Assembly: GCA_026387085.1 (NCBI GenBank)
Contig: JAPLMK010000093.1
Coordinates: 1 to 47,985, forward strand
DNA: 47,985 bases
Direction of reading: 5' to 3'
Origin: Candidatus Omnitrophota bacterium
Lineage (GTDB): Bacteria > Ratteibacteria > UBA8468 > MWAK01
Positions 32,547 through 41,144 of this stretch are shown here, one piece after another. Numbering within the stretch: position 1 is the stretch's first letter; each line of letters opens with the position of its first letter. Below the pieces are notes generated by a model. The model did no database searches. It saw only the letters and a program-made list of their open reading frames with translations, and was not told where the DNA came from. A program made the translations under genes and the position numbers.

Positions 32547-33425
32547 TTATCGGGCGTTGCTTTTAATTTCCGCTATCATTCGTTCCAGCCGCCGGCCGTA
32601 TTCTACATAATTGTGGTAGCGTGTGTCTGCTTCCGACTTGACGCTGTTATCATGGAAAACTACCGCCATGTGCGGTTCGATCGAAAAACCGCCGTCGTAG
32701 CCGGTTTTTAAAAGGTCGGTTAAAATTTCTTTTACGTATCCATTTCCTTCACCGAGGAAAGTATACATTTCCTTGTCTCCATCCATGTAGCCGTCTTTGA
32801 TGTGAACGTAAGTAATGTGTTCCCGAACGGCCCGGTAAAATTCGAGGGAGTTCTGTTTTCGGTACGGTTTTACACCGCGGACGTCATTGTGGAAAACCGC
32901 GTTTCCGGTATCGAAAACCAGTTTCAGGGCAGGGGAGTTGACCCCATCCAGAAGCCGCAGGGTGTGTTCGTAGGAGAGAGCCCCCCAGCCCGAGCAGTTT
33001 TCGTGGACGCAGATGATGCCGTTGTCTTCGGCCATCTTGGTGATTACCTTGATTCTTTTAATCGCTTCCGCGGACCAGTCCCGGTCCAGCACTTCCGGCG
33101 GGATGGCGAAACTCATAATCCGGATCATTTTTGTGTTCAGCCGCTTCATCCTGGGAATGGCTCGTTTCATCTCCGCGTAACTGGTGTCCGGTGGTTCGGT
33201 CATCTTCTGGGACCAGTTGGCTACGCCGCTGCCGAAACAGTTGACGCTGATGCCGGCGGCTTGGAGTTTATCGCAAACTTCCGAAAACTTCTCTTCGGTG
33301 ACGGAAGTGAGGTTTACGCCGTCAACCGCGCGGGACTCGATGAATTTCCAGCCCAGTTCCTTGGTTACTTTAATCTGGCCGTCAATAGTTTCGGCCGCTT
33401 CATCGGCAAATCCGGTAAAATACAT
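32547..33425 (-). CDS. Sugar-phosphate isomerase/epimerase-like TIM-barrel protein
   Basis: The 292-residue protein fits the xylose-isomerase-like (AP endonuclease 2) fold. FADEAAETIDGQIKVTKELG opens the barrel. HENCSGWGA, KLVFDTGNAV, THYVHIKDG-like (ITYVHIKDG) and a C-terminal FSIEPHMAV supply the metal-binding residues E, D, H and E expected of the family. The substrate cannot be told. A GGGAGGA site precedes ATG 33425. It may share its transcript with dnaJ. Confidence 0.8.
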   Translation of the reverse strand: MYFTGFADEAAETIDGQIKVTKELGWKFIESRAVDGVNLTSVTEEKFSEVCDKLQAAGISVNCFGSGVANWSQKMTEPPDTSYAEMKRAIPRMKRLNTKMIRIMSFAIPPEVLDRDWSAEAIKRIKVITKMAEDNGIICVHENCSGWGALSYEHTLRLLDGVNSPALKLVFDTGNAVFHNDVRGVKPYRKQNSLEFYRAVREHITYVHIKDGYMDGDKEMYTFLGEGNGYVKEILTDLLKTGYDGGFSIEPHMAVVFHDNSVKSEADTRYHNYVEYGRRLERMIAEIKSNAR

Positions 33426-33439
33426 TTAGTCCTCCCTTT

Positions 33440-33460
33440 GCCTGCCTTGCGAAGGCGGGC
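33440..33460. repeat. 9-bp hairpin in the leader of the isomerase-like gene
   Basis: GCCTGCCTT (33440-33448) pairs with AAGGCGGGC (33452-33460) around a three-base loop, with one G-T pair. On the minus strand it sits just before the GGGAGGA ribosome-binding site, so it could affect initiation. Confidence 0.5.
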
Positions 33461-33482
33461 TTTGATTAATTAGGTTGTTAAT

Positions 33483-33491
33483 ATTATAACA
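33483..33491 (-). promoter_or_regulatory. Extended -10 promoter for the isomerase-dnaJ genes
   Basis: Minus-strand TGTTATAAT (33491-33483) is a perfect extended -10 element. No good -35 box is seen 16-18 bases upstream. Transcription would start near 33476, about 50 bases before the ATG. Confidence 0.5.
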
Positions 33492-33515
33492 TTTTCGGAT
33501 TTTTCTTACTATTTT

Positions 33516-33544
33516 TTGACATCCTGCCTCATTTTTGGTAATAT
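33516..33544 (+). promoter_or_regulatory. Near-consensus sigma70 promoter for clpC
   Basis: TTGACA (33516-33521) and TAATAT (33539-33544) are 17 bases apart. The start near 33551 leaves a leader of about 17 bases containing GAGGA before ATG 33568. No CIRCE or other heat-shock operator is seen. Confidence 0.75.
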
Positions 33545-33567
33545 TATTCTGTATTTTGAGGAAAACT

Positions 33568-36018
33568 ATGGCTGGATTTGACCGTTTTACCAATCAGGTA
33601 CGCCGGATGCTGGATTTAGCGCGGGACGAAGCGATACAGTTCGGCCAGGACGCTATTGGCAGCGAACACCTACTGCTGGCTCTTCTGCGTGAAGGCCAGG
33701 GGATAGCCGCGGCTGCTTTAATCAATCTCGGTTATGAACTGGGCTACATTCTGCTTGAAGTGGAGAAGTGTATTCCTGCTGTTCCAACGGTTCGGTTCCA
33801 GGGGTCGCTGCCGCTTAATTACAATGCCAAGCGGGCCCTGGAATTAGGCGTGGAGGAAGCGCGCCAATCTGCCTCTACTTATATCGGCACCGAGCACATT
33901 CTCTTGGGAATTTTGCGGGAAGGGGAAAGTTCGGCGAGCCAATTGCTTCTGCGTCTCGGCCTTTCCGTGGAACGTGCTCGGCGGGCAATCTCCGAATTGT
34001 CGTCCTATTCGGAGCAAAAGGAAGCCGGAGCCAGGAAGAAGAGTTCCGCTCTGAAATCTTTTGGCCGGGATCTGACTAAACTTGCCCGGGAACGTAAGCT
34101 GGACCCGGTAATCGGTCGCCAGCCCGAGATTGAACGTTTGTTCCAGATTCTTTGCCGGCGCCGGAAGAATAATCCGGTGCTCATCGGTGAAGCCGGTGTC
34201 GGAAAAACGGCCATCGTCGAAGGTTTTGTCCAGGCGCTGGCGTCCGGCTCGGTACCGGAAATTCTGGAAAACCGACCGGTGGTAATGCTGGATTTGACGG
34301 CGCTGGTAGCCGGCACCAAATACCGGGGTGAGTTTGAACAGCGCCTGAAAGCGGTGCTGGAAGAAGTTGCGGAAAGCAAATCAATTGTTTTCATTGATGA
34401 ATTACACGCCCTGATCGGCGCCGGAGGAGCGGAGGGCGCGATGGATGCGTCCCATGTCCTGAAACCCGCTTTGGTTTCTGGTGAGTTTCAGTGCATCGGC
34501 GCCACTACCCTGGTCGAATACCGTAAACATATTGAAAAAGACGCGGCCCTGGAGCGGAGGTTCCAACCTGTTTTTGTCGCCCCGCCCAGCCCGTTGGAGA
34601 CGATTGAGATTCTGAAAGGATTGCGGCCCAAATACCAGGAGCATCACGGAGTGGAAATTAGCGATGAGGCTATCTGGTCCGCGGTCCGCCTTTCCGATCG
34701 CTATATCACCGGAAGATTTTTGCCGGATAAGGCGATTGATGTTTTGGATGAGGCCTGTGCCTGCGTGCGCCTGCGCAACGGAAAACTTCCCGTCAAATTA
34801 AAGATTTTAGAAACGGAGTTGCAGGATATTTCGGAGAGTCGGGAAAAAGCGATACATGACCTGGATTATGAAAACGCTATCCGCTTGCGGGACAAGGAGC
34901 GGATAGCCCAGCTTCATTTCCGGGAACTGAAAGATAAGTGGCGCCAAGGTATTCCTGCAACCCGGGGCATGGTAACCGGACAGGAGATTGCGGAGATGGT
35001 TAGTCTCTGGACCGGTATCGCTGTCCAGCAATTTTCCGAAGATGAGGGACAGCATCTGTTGCGGATGGAAGCGGAACTCGGCCGTTGCGTAATCGGTCAG
35101 AAAGAGGCGGTTGAGACCGTTTCCCGGGCTATCCGGCGCAGCCGCGCCGGCATAAAGGACCGGAATCGGCCGATCGGCTCATTCCTTTTTTTGGGGCCGA
35201 CCGGAGTTGGGAAGACCTATCTGGCGAAGGTTCTGGTTAAATTTCTTTTCGGGGACCGGGATGCGCTGGTTCAGATTGACATGAGCGAATATATGGAGCG
35301 GTTTTCCATCTCCCGTTTAATCGGCGCGCCGCCCGGTTACGTCGGCTACGAAGAAGGGGGGCAGCTAACGGAAAGAATCAGGCGCCAGCCTTATTCGGTG
35401 ATTCTGCTGGATGAGTTTGAAAAGGCCCATCCGGATGTGCATAATCTGTTACTGCAGGTCTTGGAAGAAGGGCATCTGACGGATAGTTTCGGCCGTCGCG
35501 TGGATTTCCGCAATACGGTTATAATTTTAACTTCTAACTTGGGAACCCGGGGGCTGAAAACCGGCGCCGGCCTCGGCTTTGTGTCACCGGAGGAAGGGTC
35601 GATGGAATACCAGGAAATGCAGACGCTCTTGAAGACGGAAGCGGAAAAGGTTTTTCGTCCCGAATTTTTAAACCGGATCGATGAAATCGTGGTTTTTAGA
35701 ACCCTTTCCGTCCCGGACGCTTTTGCTATCGTGCGCCTTGAAGTCAATAAAGTTTTGGAGCGGCTTAAAGAAGAAAATCTGCTGGTTGTCCTGGATGAAA
35801 AGGCATACCGTTTCTTGGAAAAAGAGGGTTTTAACGCTCAACTGGGCGCCCGGCCGCTAAAAAGGGTTATCACCAAATATATTGAGGACCGTCTTTCCGA
35901 AGAGTTACTATCGGGAAATCTCCGTTCCGGAGATTCCGTGTTTATTTCCACCGAATCCGGTAATAAGCGGCTTACTATCCAGGTTAGACATATTCCCCAG
36001 AAGACCGCAGTTTTGTAA
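33568..36018 (+). CDS. clpC: ClpC-type AAA+ unfoldase
   Basis: The ATPase unfolds proteins for ClpP. It has two Clp-N repeats in the first 140 residues, AAA domain 1 with Walker A GEAGVGKTA near 207 and Walker B VFIDELHAL, a UVR-like middle coil (LDYENAIRLRDKERIAQL) near 430, and AAA domain 2 with GPTGVGKTY near 543. The 816-residue length and short middle domain favour ClpC over ClpB. ATG 33568 with GAGGA upstream is preferred to the TTG at 33535, which lies inside the promoter. clpP is not in the window. Confidence 0.94.
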   Translation: MAGFDRFTNQVRRMLDLARDEAIQFGQDAIGSEHLLLALLREGQGIAAAALINLGYELGYILLEVEKCIPAVPTVRFQGSLPLNYNAKRALELGVEEARQSASTYIGTEHILLGILREGESSASQLLLRLGLSVERARRAISELSSYSEQKEAGARKKSSALKSFGRDLTKLARERKLDPVIGRQPEIERLFQILCRRRKNNPVLIGEAGVGKTAIVEGFVQALASGSVPEILENRPVVMLDLTALVAGTKYRGEFEQRLKAVLEEVAESKSIVFIDELHALIGAGGAEGAMDASHVLKPALVSGEFQCIGATTLVEYRKHIEKDAALERRFQPVFVAPPSPLETIEILKGLRPKYQEHHGVEISDEAIWSAVRLSDRYITGRFLPDKAIDVLDEACACVRLRNGKLPVKLKILETELQDISESREKAIHDLDYENAIRLRDKERIAQLHFRELKDKWRQGIPATRGMVTGQEIAEMVSLWTGIAVQQFSEDEGQHLLRMEAELGRCVIGQKEAVETVSRAIRRSRAGIKDRNRPIGSFLFLGPTGVGKTYLAKVLVKFLFGDRDALVQIDMSEYMERFSISRLIGAPPGYVGYEEGGQLTERIRRQPYSVILLDEFEKAHPDVHNLLLQVLEEGHLTDSFGRRVDFRNTVIILTSNLGTRGLKTGAGLGFVSPEEGSMEYQEMQTLLKTEAEKVFRPEFLNRIDEIVVFRTLSVPDAFAIVRLEVNKVLERLKEENLLVVLDEKAYRFLEKEGFNAQLGARPLKRVITKYIEDRLSEELLSGNLRSGDSVFISTESGNKRLTIQVRHIPQKTAVL

Positions 36019-36079
36019 TCGCCATTCTTGGTTGGCTTTTTGTGGTGTAGGGTTGCCGCGCAAACGGAGAAAGGGCAGA

Positions 36080-36721
36080 ATGGAAAAGAATCTTCTTTTT
36101 AAAAATGGCGAAACAATCGTTTTTATCGGCGACAGCATTACCGATGCCTGGAGGCGGGACCAGTTTTTTCCTTACGGAAACGGGTATGTGAAGATGGCAA
36201 TTGATTTATTGACCGCCCGGTATCCGGAAAAATCATTTACCTATTTTAACCGGGGGATAAGCGGCGATACGGTGGAAGGACTTAATGTCCGGTGGCACGA
36301 TGACTTGATTATTCTGAAACCCGACTGGGTTTCCGTCATGATTGGAATCAACGACCTGAGGGATTTATCGAATCCGATATCTCCGGATAAATACGAAAAA
36401 TTATACCGGGCGATTTTAAGGCGGACTAAGCAGGAGACAAAAGCAAAATTAATTTTATTGGAACCGTTTTATATCAGCCGGGACCTTCAAAGCGGTAGTT
36501 ATCGTTCCTGGGTTTTAAAAATAATACCGGATTATATTAAAGTTGTGCGACGGTTGTCCGGAGAATTTGATGCGTTATTAATCAAAACACACGATATTTT
36601 TCAGAAACAGTTAAAATACCGGCCGGCTGACACTTTTTGCCCGGAACCGATTCACCCCAACGCAACCGGCCACCTGATAATCGCCCACGAACTGCTGAAG
36701 GCGATAAATTTTCAATTTTAA
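36080..36721 (+). CDS. SGNH/GDSL-family hydrolase, cytoplasmic type
   Basis: The 213-residue protein has the SGNH blocks: GDSIT with S19 at residues 17-21, FNRGISGDT, GINDL and the C-terminal catalytic pair in PIHPNATGH. These enzymes cleave esters, often acetyl groups on sugars. No signal peptide is seen. ATG 36080 follows GGAGAAAGGG and is clearly better than a frame opening in clpC at 35882. It lies before the GH4 gene, which suggests carbohydrate use. Confidence 0.88.
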   Translation: MEKNLLFKNGETIVFIGDSITDAWRRDQFFPYGNGYVKMAIDLLTARYPEKSFTYFNRGISGDTVEGLNVRWHDDLIILKPDWVSVMIGINDLRDLSNPISPDKYEKLYRAILRRTKQETKAKLILLEPFYISRDLQSGSYRSWVLKIIPDYIKVVRRLSGEFDALLIKTHDIFQKQLKYRPADTFCPEPIHPNATGHLIIAHELLKAINFQF

Positions 36722-36723
36722 GT

Positions 36724-36895
36724 GTCATTTTGAGCCGTAAATAATTTGTCATCCTGAGCCGTGGATTAAAAATGCTGTCATCCCCGAATGTTTAGATCGG
36801 GGATGACAGCACTTGAAGCGCATGGATTCCCGCCTACTATCCGCGGGAATGACATATTATCTGTCATCCTGAGCCGCGGTTGCGAAGAACGACAA
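36724..36895. repeat. Cluster of TGTCAT-family repeats with a 14-bp perfect hairpin
   Basis: The 190-base gap holds four family members. TGTCATTTTGAGCCG starts at 36724 and TGTCATCCTGAGCCG near 36748. A perfect hairpin pairs 36774-36787 with 36797-36810 around a 9-base loop. A CCCGC/GCGGGAATGACA unit follows near 36827-36854, then TGTCATCCTGAGCCGCGG near 36861. The hairpin could end transcription of the SGNH gene, but no T-run follows it. Confidence 0.75.
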
Positions 36896-36911
36896 CAAAA
36901 GAGGAGATTAA

Positions 36912-38234
36912 ATGGCGCGGATTACTTTCATTGGAGCCGGCAGTTTTGGTTTTACCCGTAGTTTGGTTAAGGATGTTTTAACCTTTTCCGGCTTGAAGGA
37001 CGCCACCATTGTTCTGATGGATATTGATAAGGAACGGCTTGAGTTTGCGCGTAAAGCGGTTCAGAAAATTATAGATTTGGGCAAATATCCGGCTAAAATT
37101 AAGGTAACGATGGACCGCAAAGAAGCCTTGAAAGGCGCGGATGCGGTTCTCTGCACTATTCTGTCCGGGGATGTTCATGTCTGGCGCCACGATATTGAAA
37201 TACCCAAGAAGTACGGGGTGGATATCAATATCGGCGATACCCGGGGGCCTTCGGGCATCTTCCGCGCCCTGCGGACCATCCCGGTAATGCTTTCTATCTG
37301 CCGGGATATGGAAAAACTTTGCCCGGATGCGATTCTATTAAATTATACCAACCCGATGGCGATGCTCTGCCGGGCGATGCAGCGCAAAACAAGCATCAAG
37401 GTTACCGGTCTTTGCCACAGCGTTCAGGGGACTGCTGAAATGTTGGCTAAGTGGATTGGCGCGGAGATGAAGGATATTACCTTTGTCTGCGCCGGCATCA
37501 ACCATCAGGCCTGGTACTTGAAGTACGAAAAGAATTGCCGGGACGCCTATCCCCTCATCCGCAAGGCAATGGCGAAAAAAGAGATATATAACGAAGAAAT
37601 TGTCCGCAACGAGATGTTCCGGCACTTGGACTATTATGTTACCGAGTCCAGCGGGCATAACTCTGAATATAGTTGGTGGTTCCGGAAACGGCCGGATTTG
37701 CTTGAAAAGTATTGTAATCACGGCACCGGTTGGAATCCGGGCGTGTATGCTTATATTGTAAATTATTACTTAAGTCAGGAAAAAAACTGGAAGAAGGATG
37801 CGAATGATTGGCTGGCCCAAAAGAAAATTCCGCTGGAAAGAGGACACGAATATGCCGCCAGTATCATTAACGCCTGCCTGGGCGGAGAACCGTTTGAATT
37901 CAACGGCAACGTGCCCAACACCGGGCTGATTACCAATCTTCCGGATGATGTCTGCGTGGAAGTGCCGGTGGTTGCCAACCGGCGCGGTTTTAACGCCATA
38001 CACGTCGGTGCTCTCCCGCCCCAGTTGGCCGCCCTGAATAATATCAGCGTGGCGGTGGAAGAGATGGCGGTGGAAGGTTGTTTGACCGGAAACGCCCGGC
38101 TGGTCTTTCAGGCAATCGCCTATGACCCGCTTACGGCCAGCGTTCTTTCTCTGGCGGAAATCAAGAAGATGGTGGCGGAGATGTTTGCCAAAAACCGGTC
38201 CTATCTGCCCCACTTCAAGAACACGGTTATTTAA
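36912..38234 (+). CDS. Glycoside hydrolase family 4 (alpha-galactosidase/alpha-glucosidase type)
   Basis: GH4 enzymes use NAD and a divalent metal in an oxidation-elimination mechanism. The NAD loop GAGSFGF is at residues 8-14. NYTNPM near 143, GLCHSVQ near 166 (Cys and His bind the metal) and GINHQAW near 195 are standard. Length is 440 residues. The GLCHSVQ form is common in alpha-galactosidase-like members, but substrate calls are unsafe. AGAGGAG lies upstream of ATG 36912. Cytoplasmic; no transporter is adjacent. Confidence 0.9.
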   Translation: MARITFIGAGSFGFTRSLVKDVLTFSGLKDATIVLMDIDKERLEFARKAVQKIIDLGKYPAKIKVTMDRKEALKGADAVLCTILSGDVHVWRHDIEIPKKYGVDINIGDTRGPSGIFRALRTIPVMLSICRDMEKLCPDAILLNYTNPMAMLCRAMQRKTSIKVTGLCHSVQGTAEMLAKWIGAEMKDITFVCAGINHQAWYLKYEKNCRDAYPLIRKAMAKKEIYNEEIVRNEMFRHLDYYVTESSGHNSEYSWWFRKRPDLLEKYCNHGTGWNPGVYAYIVNYYLSQEKNWKKDANDWLAQKKIPLERGHEYAASIINACLGGEPFEFNGNVPNTGLITNLPDDVCVEVPVVANRRGFNAIHVGALPPQLAALNNISVAVEEMAVEGCLTGNARLVFQAIAYDPLTASVLSLAEIKKMVAEMFAKNRSYLPHFKNTVI

Positions 38235-38248
38235 TATCTTGTCAAGAA

Positions 38249-38321
38249 TGTCATTCTGAGCGGTAGCGAAGAATCCCGTTGTTGAAAGCGAGATCCTTCG
38301 CAACCCCGGCTCAGGATGACA
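38249..38321. repeat. TGTCATTCTGAGC repeat, inverted pair
   Basis: TGTCATTCTGAGCGGTAGCG and GAAGAATC on the left are matched by GAGATCCTTCGCAACC and GGCTCAGGATGACA on the right. It lies between the GH4 gene and the arsenic operon promoter. Confidence 0.75.
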
Positions 38322-38389
38322 AATCTTCATCAGCCCCGTATGTTCCGCGGACAGTAATTGAGAATCCAAAATCATTTTAATATGCTTAT

Positions 38390-38418
38390 TTGACCATAAT
38401 TTGTTTTTGATTTAAAAT
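38390..38418 (+). promoter_or_regulatory. Sigma70-like promoter of the arsenic operon
   Basis: TTGACC (38390-38395) and TAAAAT (38413-38418) are 17 bases apart. The predicted start near 38425 falls in the inverted repeat described next, as expected for a repressible promoter. Confidence 0.7.
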
Positions 38419-38444
38419 ATAACCAGATAACAATACGGTTATAT
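38417..38444. promoter_or_regulatory. Candidate ArsR operator
   Basis: ATATAACC (38417-38424) and GGTTATAT (38437-38444) form a perfect 8-bp inverted repeat with a 12-base spacer overlapping the -10 box and the start point. ArsR-type repressors bind such dyads, and an arsR gene lies in the operon. The pairing with this ArsR is inference. Confidence 0.5.
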
Positions 38445-38451
38445 AAACAAT

Positions 38452-39420
38452 ATGAATATTTTTTTTCCGGTAAAAATCCTGGCTGATTGGTTTACTTTTC
38501 AGGTTTTTCGTATTCCCCGCGGAACTTTGGCCGGGGAGGCTGTAAATTTTTTCATCTTTGATACGGTTAAAATATTTTTACTTCTTCTGGCAATTATCTT
38601 TGCGGTTTCAATCATCCGTTCTTTTCTGCCGCCGGAGAGAGTGCGGTCGATTCTGCTGAGTAAGAACAAATACACCGGTAATGTTCTGGCTGCCTTGTTG
38701 GGTATCATCACCCCGTTTTGCACCTGCAGCGCTATCCCGCTCTTCCTGGGGTTTGTGGAAGCCGGAGTGCCGCTTGGGGTTACCTTTTCCTTCCTGGTTG
38801 CGTCCCCGATGATTAATGAGGTGGCGTTGATTCTGCTTTTAGGAATGTTTGGTTGGAAAATCGCCCTGATCTATATTGGAAGCGGTTTGCTAATCGCTAT
38901 TATCTCCGGGGTTATTATCGGGTCGCTGAAGGTTGAAAATCTGCTCGAAGAGTTTGTTCTGCAAAGCAGGATAGGCGTTTCTTATTTCGGCTCTAAATTA
39001 TCGTGGCCGGAAAGGATGGCGTACGCTAAAAGTTATACCGGTGATATTTTGAAAAAAGTTTGGCCTTACGTGCTGGTTGGAATTGGAGTGGGCGCCTGGA
39101 TACACGGCTATGTGCCGGCTAATTTCTTGGTAAAATACGCCGGAGCCGGTAAATGGTACGCGGTGCCGCTGGCAACGCTTATCGGAATTCCGCTTTATTC
39201 CAATGCGGCCGGCATAATCCCGCTGGTCAGCGCTTTGACGGAAAAGGGCGTCAGCCTGGGAACAGTGCTCGCCTTCATGATGGCGGTTACCGGGTTGTCT
39301 CTGCCGGAGTTTATGATTTTGAGGCGGGTAATGAAGACGAAACTGATTCTTCTTTTTGCCGGTATTGTCGGTGTTGGAATTATCTTTACCGGTTATTTCT
39401 TTAACCTGATATTAAAATGA
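38452..39420 (+). CDS. ArsP/YraQ-type permease
   Basis: The 322-residue membrane protein has about eight to ten segments and the family loop TPFCTCSAIPL near residues 86-96, with its two cysteines. Members of this permease family include ArsP, which exports trivalent organoarsenicals. Being first in an operon with arsR and acr3 supports an arsenic role. The stop overlaps arsR by ATGA. Confidence 0.8.
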   Translation: MNIFFPVKILADWFTFQVFRIPRGTLAGEAVNFFIFDTVKIFLLLLAIIFAVSIIRSFLPPERVRSILLSKNKYTGNVLAALLGIITPFCTCSAIPLFLGFVEAGVPLGVTFSFLVASPMINEVALILLLGMFGWKIALIYIGSGLLIAIISGVIIGSLKVENLLEEFVLQSRIGVSYFGSKLSWPERMAYAKSYTGDILKKVWPYVLVGIGVGAWIHGYVPANFLVKYAGAGKWYAVPLATLIGIPLYSNAAGIIPLVSALTEKGVSLGTVLAFMMAVTGLSLPEFMILRRVMKTKLILLFAGIVGVGIIFTGYFFNLILK

Positions 39421-39830
39421 ACAATTCTCTGAAAGAATTAACTAAAATTTTTAAGGCCCTGGGTGACCGGAATCGGTTCCGAATCGTTAAAATGCTGCAG
39501 AAAAGGCCGCTTTGCGTCTGCGAAATTAAGGAAGTTTTAGGTATTTCCCAGCCGGCTGTTTCCCGTCATCTGAGCATCTTGAAGAACGCCGGGCTGATAG
39601 AGGACGAAAAGAGTGGAATCTGGACTAATTGCCGGCTTCCCGAAATTATTAAAAACGAATCGGTTGCCGCAATTTTGAAATATCTTGAATTACGCGGTAA
39701 CAAAGACGGCCGCATAATTCTTGATTGCCGCAAGGTGTCTGGTGTTAATCGTAAAGATATTTGCGCCCGAAAGGGGAAAAAGCTCCCTCTCCCCGGGGGC
39801 CGCAGGTCCGCCTCAGGCGGGGAGAGGTGA
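39417..39830 (+). CDS. arsR: ArsR-family arsenic-responsive repressor
   Basis: The winged-helix repressor has the metal box LCVCEI with C33 and C35 in the alpha-3 region, followed by the recognition helix ISQPAVSRHLSIL at residues 43-55. C33-x-C35 fits ArsR sensing of As(III). The natural protein probably ends near CARKG. The last 17 or so residues (LPLPGGRRSASGGER) are read from a CTCTCCCC dispersed repeat. It overlaps the permease gene by ATGA and is probably autoregulated through the upstream dyad. Confidence 0.88.
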   Translation: MNNSLKELTKIFKALGDRNRFRIVKMLQKRPLCVCEIKEVLGISQPAVSRHLSILKNAGLIEDEKSGIWTNCRLPEIIKNESVAAILKYLELRGNKDGRIILDCRKVSGVNRKDICARKGKKLPLPGGRRSASGGER

Positions 39831-39843
39831 GGTGAGGGGCAGG
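39782..39843. repeat. CTCTCCCC repeat, long variant, at the arsR end
   Basis: CCTCTCCCC-type sequence is followed by a GGCCGCAGGTCCGCCTCAGG insert, GGGGAGAGG and GTGAGGGGCAGGG. It codes the end of arsR and its purine-rich end lies directly before the ATG at 39848. The insert also occurs in the copy at 43610. Confidence 0.8.
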
Positions 39844-39847
39844 GAAA

Positions 39848-40078
39848 ATGAGAATTGAAATTTTAGGTTCGGGCTGCGCTAAATGTAAACAACTGACCGC
39901 TAACGTAGAAACAGCCGTAAAAGAATTAGGATTATCGGTTGAAGTTTTTAAGATTATCGAGATTGCCAAAATTATTTCCTACGGTGTGATGCTGACTCCG
40001 GCCCTGGTAATTGACGGTAAGGTCAAATCAAGCGGCCGCAGCCTTTCCGTTGCTGAAATCAAGAAAATTATTCTTTAA
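39848..40078 (+). CDS. Small thioredoxin-like protein (redox-active disulfide type)
   Basis: The 76-residue protein has C10-A-K-C13 near the N-terminus and a cis-proline region LTPALVIDGKV, the pattern of the short thioredoxin-like family often found beside ArsP-type permeases. It may reduce or carry thiol-bound arsenic, which is inference. Its ribosome-binding site is supplied by the repeat upstream. Confidence 0.85.
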   Translation: MRIEILGSGCAKCKQLTANVETAVKELGLSVEVFKIIEIAKIISYGVMLTPALVIDGKVKSSGRSLSVAEIKKIIL

Positions 40079-40094
40079 ATTGGGATAACAAACA

Positions 40095-41144
40095 ATGAAA
40101 GAATCAATTACAAAAAAATTGTCTTTTTTGGACCGTTATCTGACTTTGTGGATTTTTCTGGCGTTGGGCTCCGGGGTCGGCCTGGGGTATTTCGTTCCGT
40201 CCATCGTTGGTTTTTGGGACCGTTTTACTTTCGGTACTACCAATGTTCCCATTGCCATCGGCCTGATTTTGATGATGTATCCGCCGTTGGCCAAGGTCAA
40301 ATACGAAGAACTCGGCGATGTTTTTAAAAACTGGAAAATACTGGGGCTCTCCCTTCTGCAGAACTGGGTAATCGGTCCAATCTTGATGTTTTTCCTGGCG
40401 ATTATTTTCCTGCGGGGATACCCGGAGTATATGGTCGGACTGATTATGATCGGGCTGGCCCGTTGCATCGCCATGGTAATTGTCTGGAACGACCTGGCGC
40501 AAGGCGATACCGAATACGCGGCCGGACTGGTGGCGTTTAACAGTATTTTTCAGGTGTTGTTCTATTCTGTCTTTGCCTGGGTCTTTATTACTAAAGTACC
40601 GCCTTTGTTCGGCCTCCAAGGAATTGCCGTGAAGATTACCATCGGGCAAATTGCCAAGAGCGTTTTTATTTATCTCGGTATTCCGTTTCTGGCCGGATTT
40701 ATTACCCGTTTTGTGCTAATCAGAGTGAAGAGCAAGGAATGGTACCATACTAAATTTATTCCCCGGATAAGCCCGCTTACCCTGATTGCGCTTCTTTTCA
40801 CCATCCTGGTGATGTTCAGTTTGAAGGGTGAGTATATCGTGAAGATTCCGATGGACGTTGTCAGAATTGCTATTCCGTTATTGATTTATTTTGTAGTGAT
40901 GTTCCTGGTTAGTTTTTATATGGGCAGGCGATTTAAAGCCGGTTACGCCAAAACCACTACGCTGGCGTTCACTGCTGCGAGTAATAATTTTGAATTGGCG
41001 ATAGCGGTGGCGGTAGCCGTTTTCGGAATTAATTCCGGAGCTGCTTTTGCGGCGGTAATCGGTCCGCTGGTGGAAGTTCCGGTGATGATCGTGCTGGTCG
41101 GTGTGGCTTTACGCTTTAAAAATACGCGCCAGGCCTCTGCCTGA
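40095..41144 (+). CDS. acr3: Acr3-type arsenite efflux transporter
   Basis: The 349-residue carrier has about ten membrane segments. LARCIAMVIVWNDLAQGD with C124 in the fourth segment, and the C-terminal FTAASNNFELAIAVAVAVFG, are strong Acr3 marks. It expels arsenite using the proton motive force. It is the last gene of the operon. The last 36 coding bases overlap the end of the FNT-like gene on the other strand, so there is no room for a terminator. Confidence 0.94.
   Translation: MKESITKKLSFLDRYLTLWIFLALGSGVGLGYFVPSIVGFWDRFTFGTTNVPIAIGLILMMYPPLAKVKYEELGDVFKNWKILGLSLLQNWVIGPILMFFLAIIFLRGYPEYMVGLIMIGLARCIAMVIVWNDLAQGDTEYAAGLVAFNSIFQVLFYSVFAWVFITKVPPLFGLQGIAVKITIGQIAKSVFIYLGIPFLAGFITRFVLIRVKSKEWYHTKFIPRISPLTLIALLFTILVMFSLKGEYIVKIPMDVVRIAIPLLIYFVVMFLVSFYMGRRFKAGYAKTTTLAFTAASNNFELAIAVAVAVFGINSGAAFAAVIGPLVEVPVMIVLVGVALRFKNTRQASA

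Noticed and set aside
33535..33567. TTG start of clpC at 33535
   Set aside because: It falls within the -10 region of the promoter; ATG 33568 gives the standard N-terminus.
35882..36079. Upstream start for the SGNH gene inside clpC
   Set aside because: The added residues are a shadow of clpC, and the SGNH fold begins at ATG 36080 after a good ribosome-binding site.
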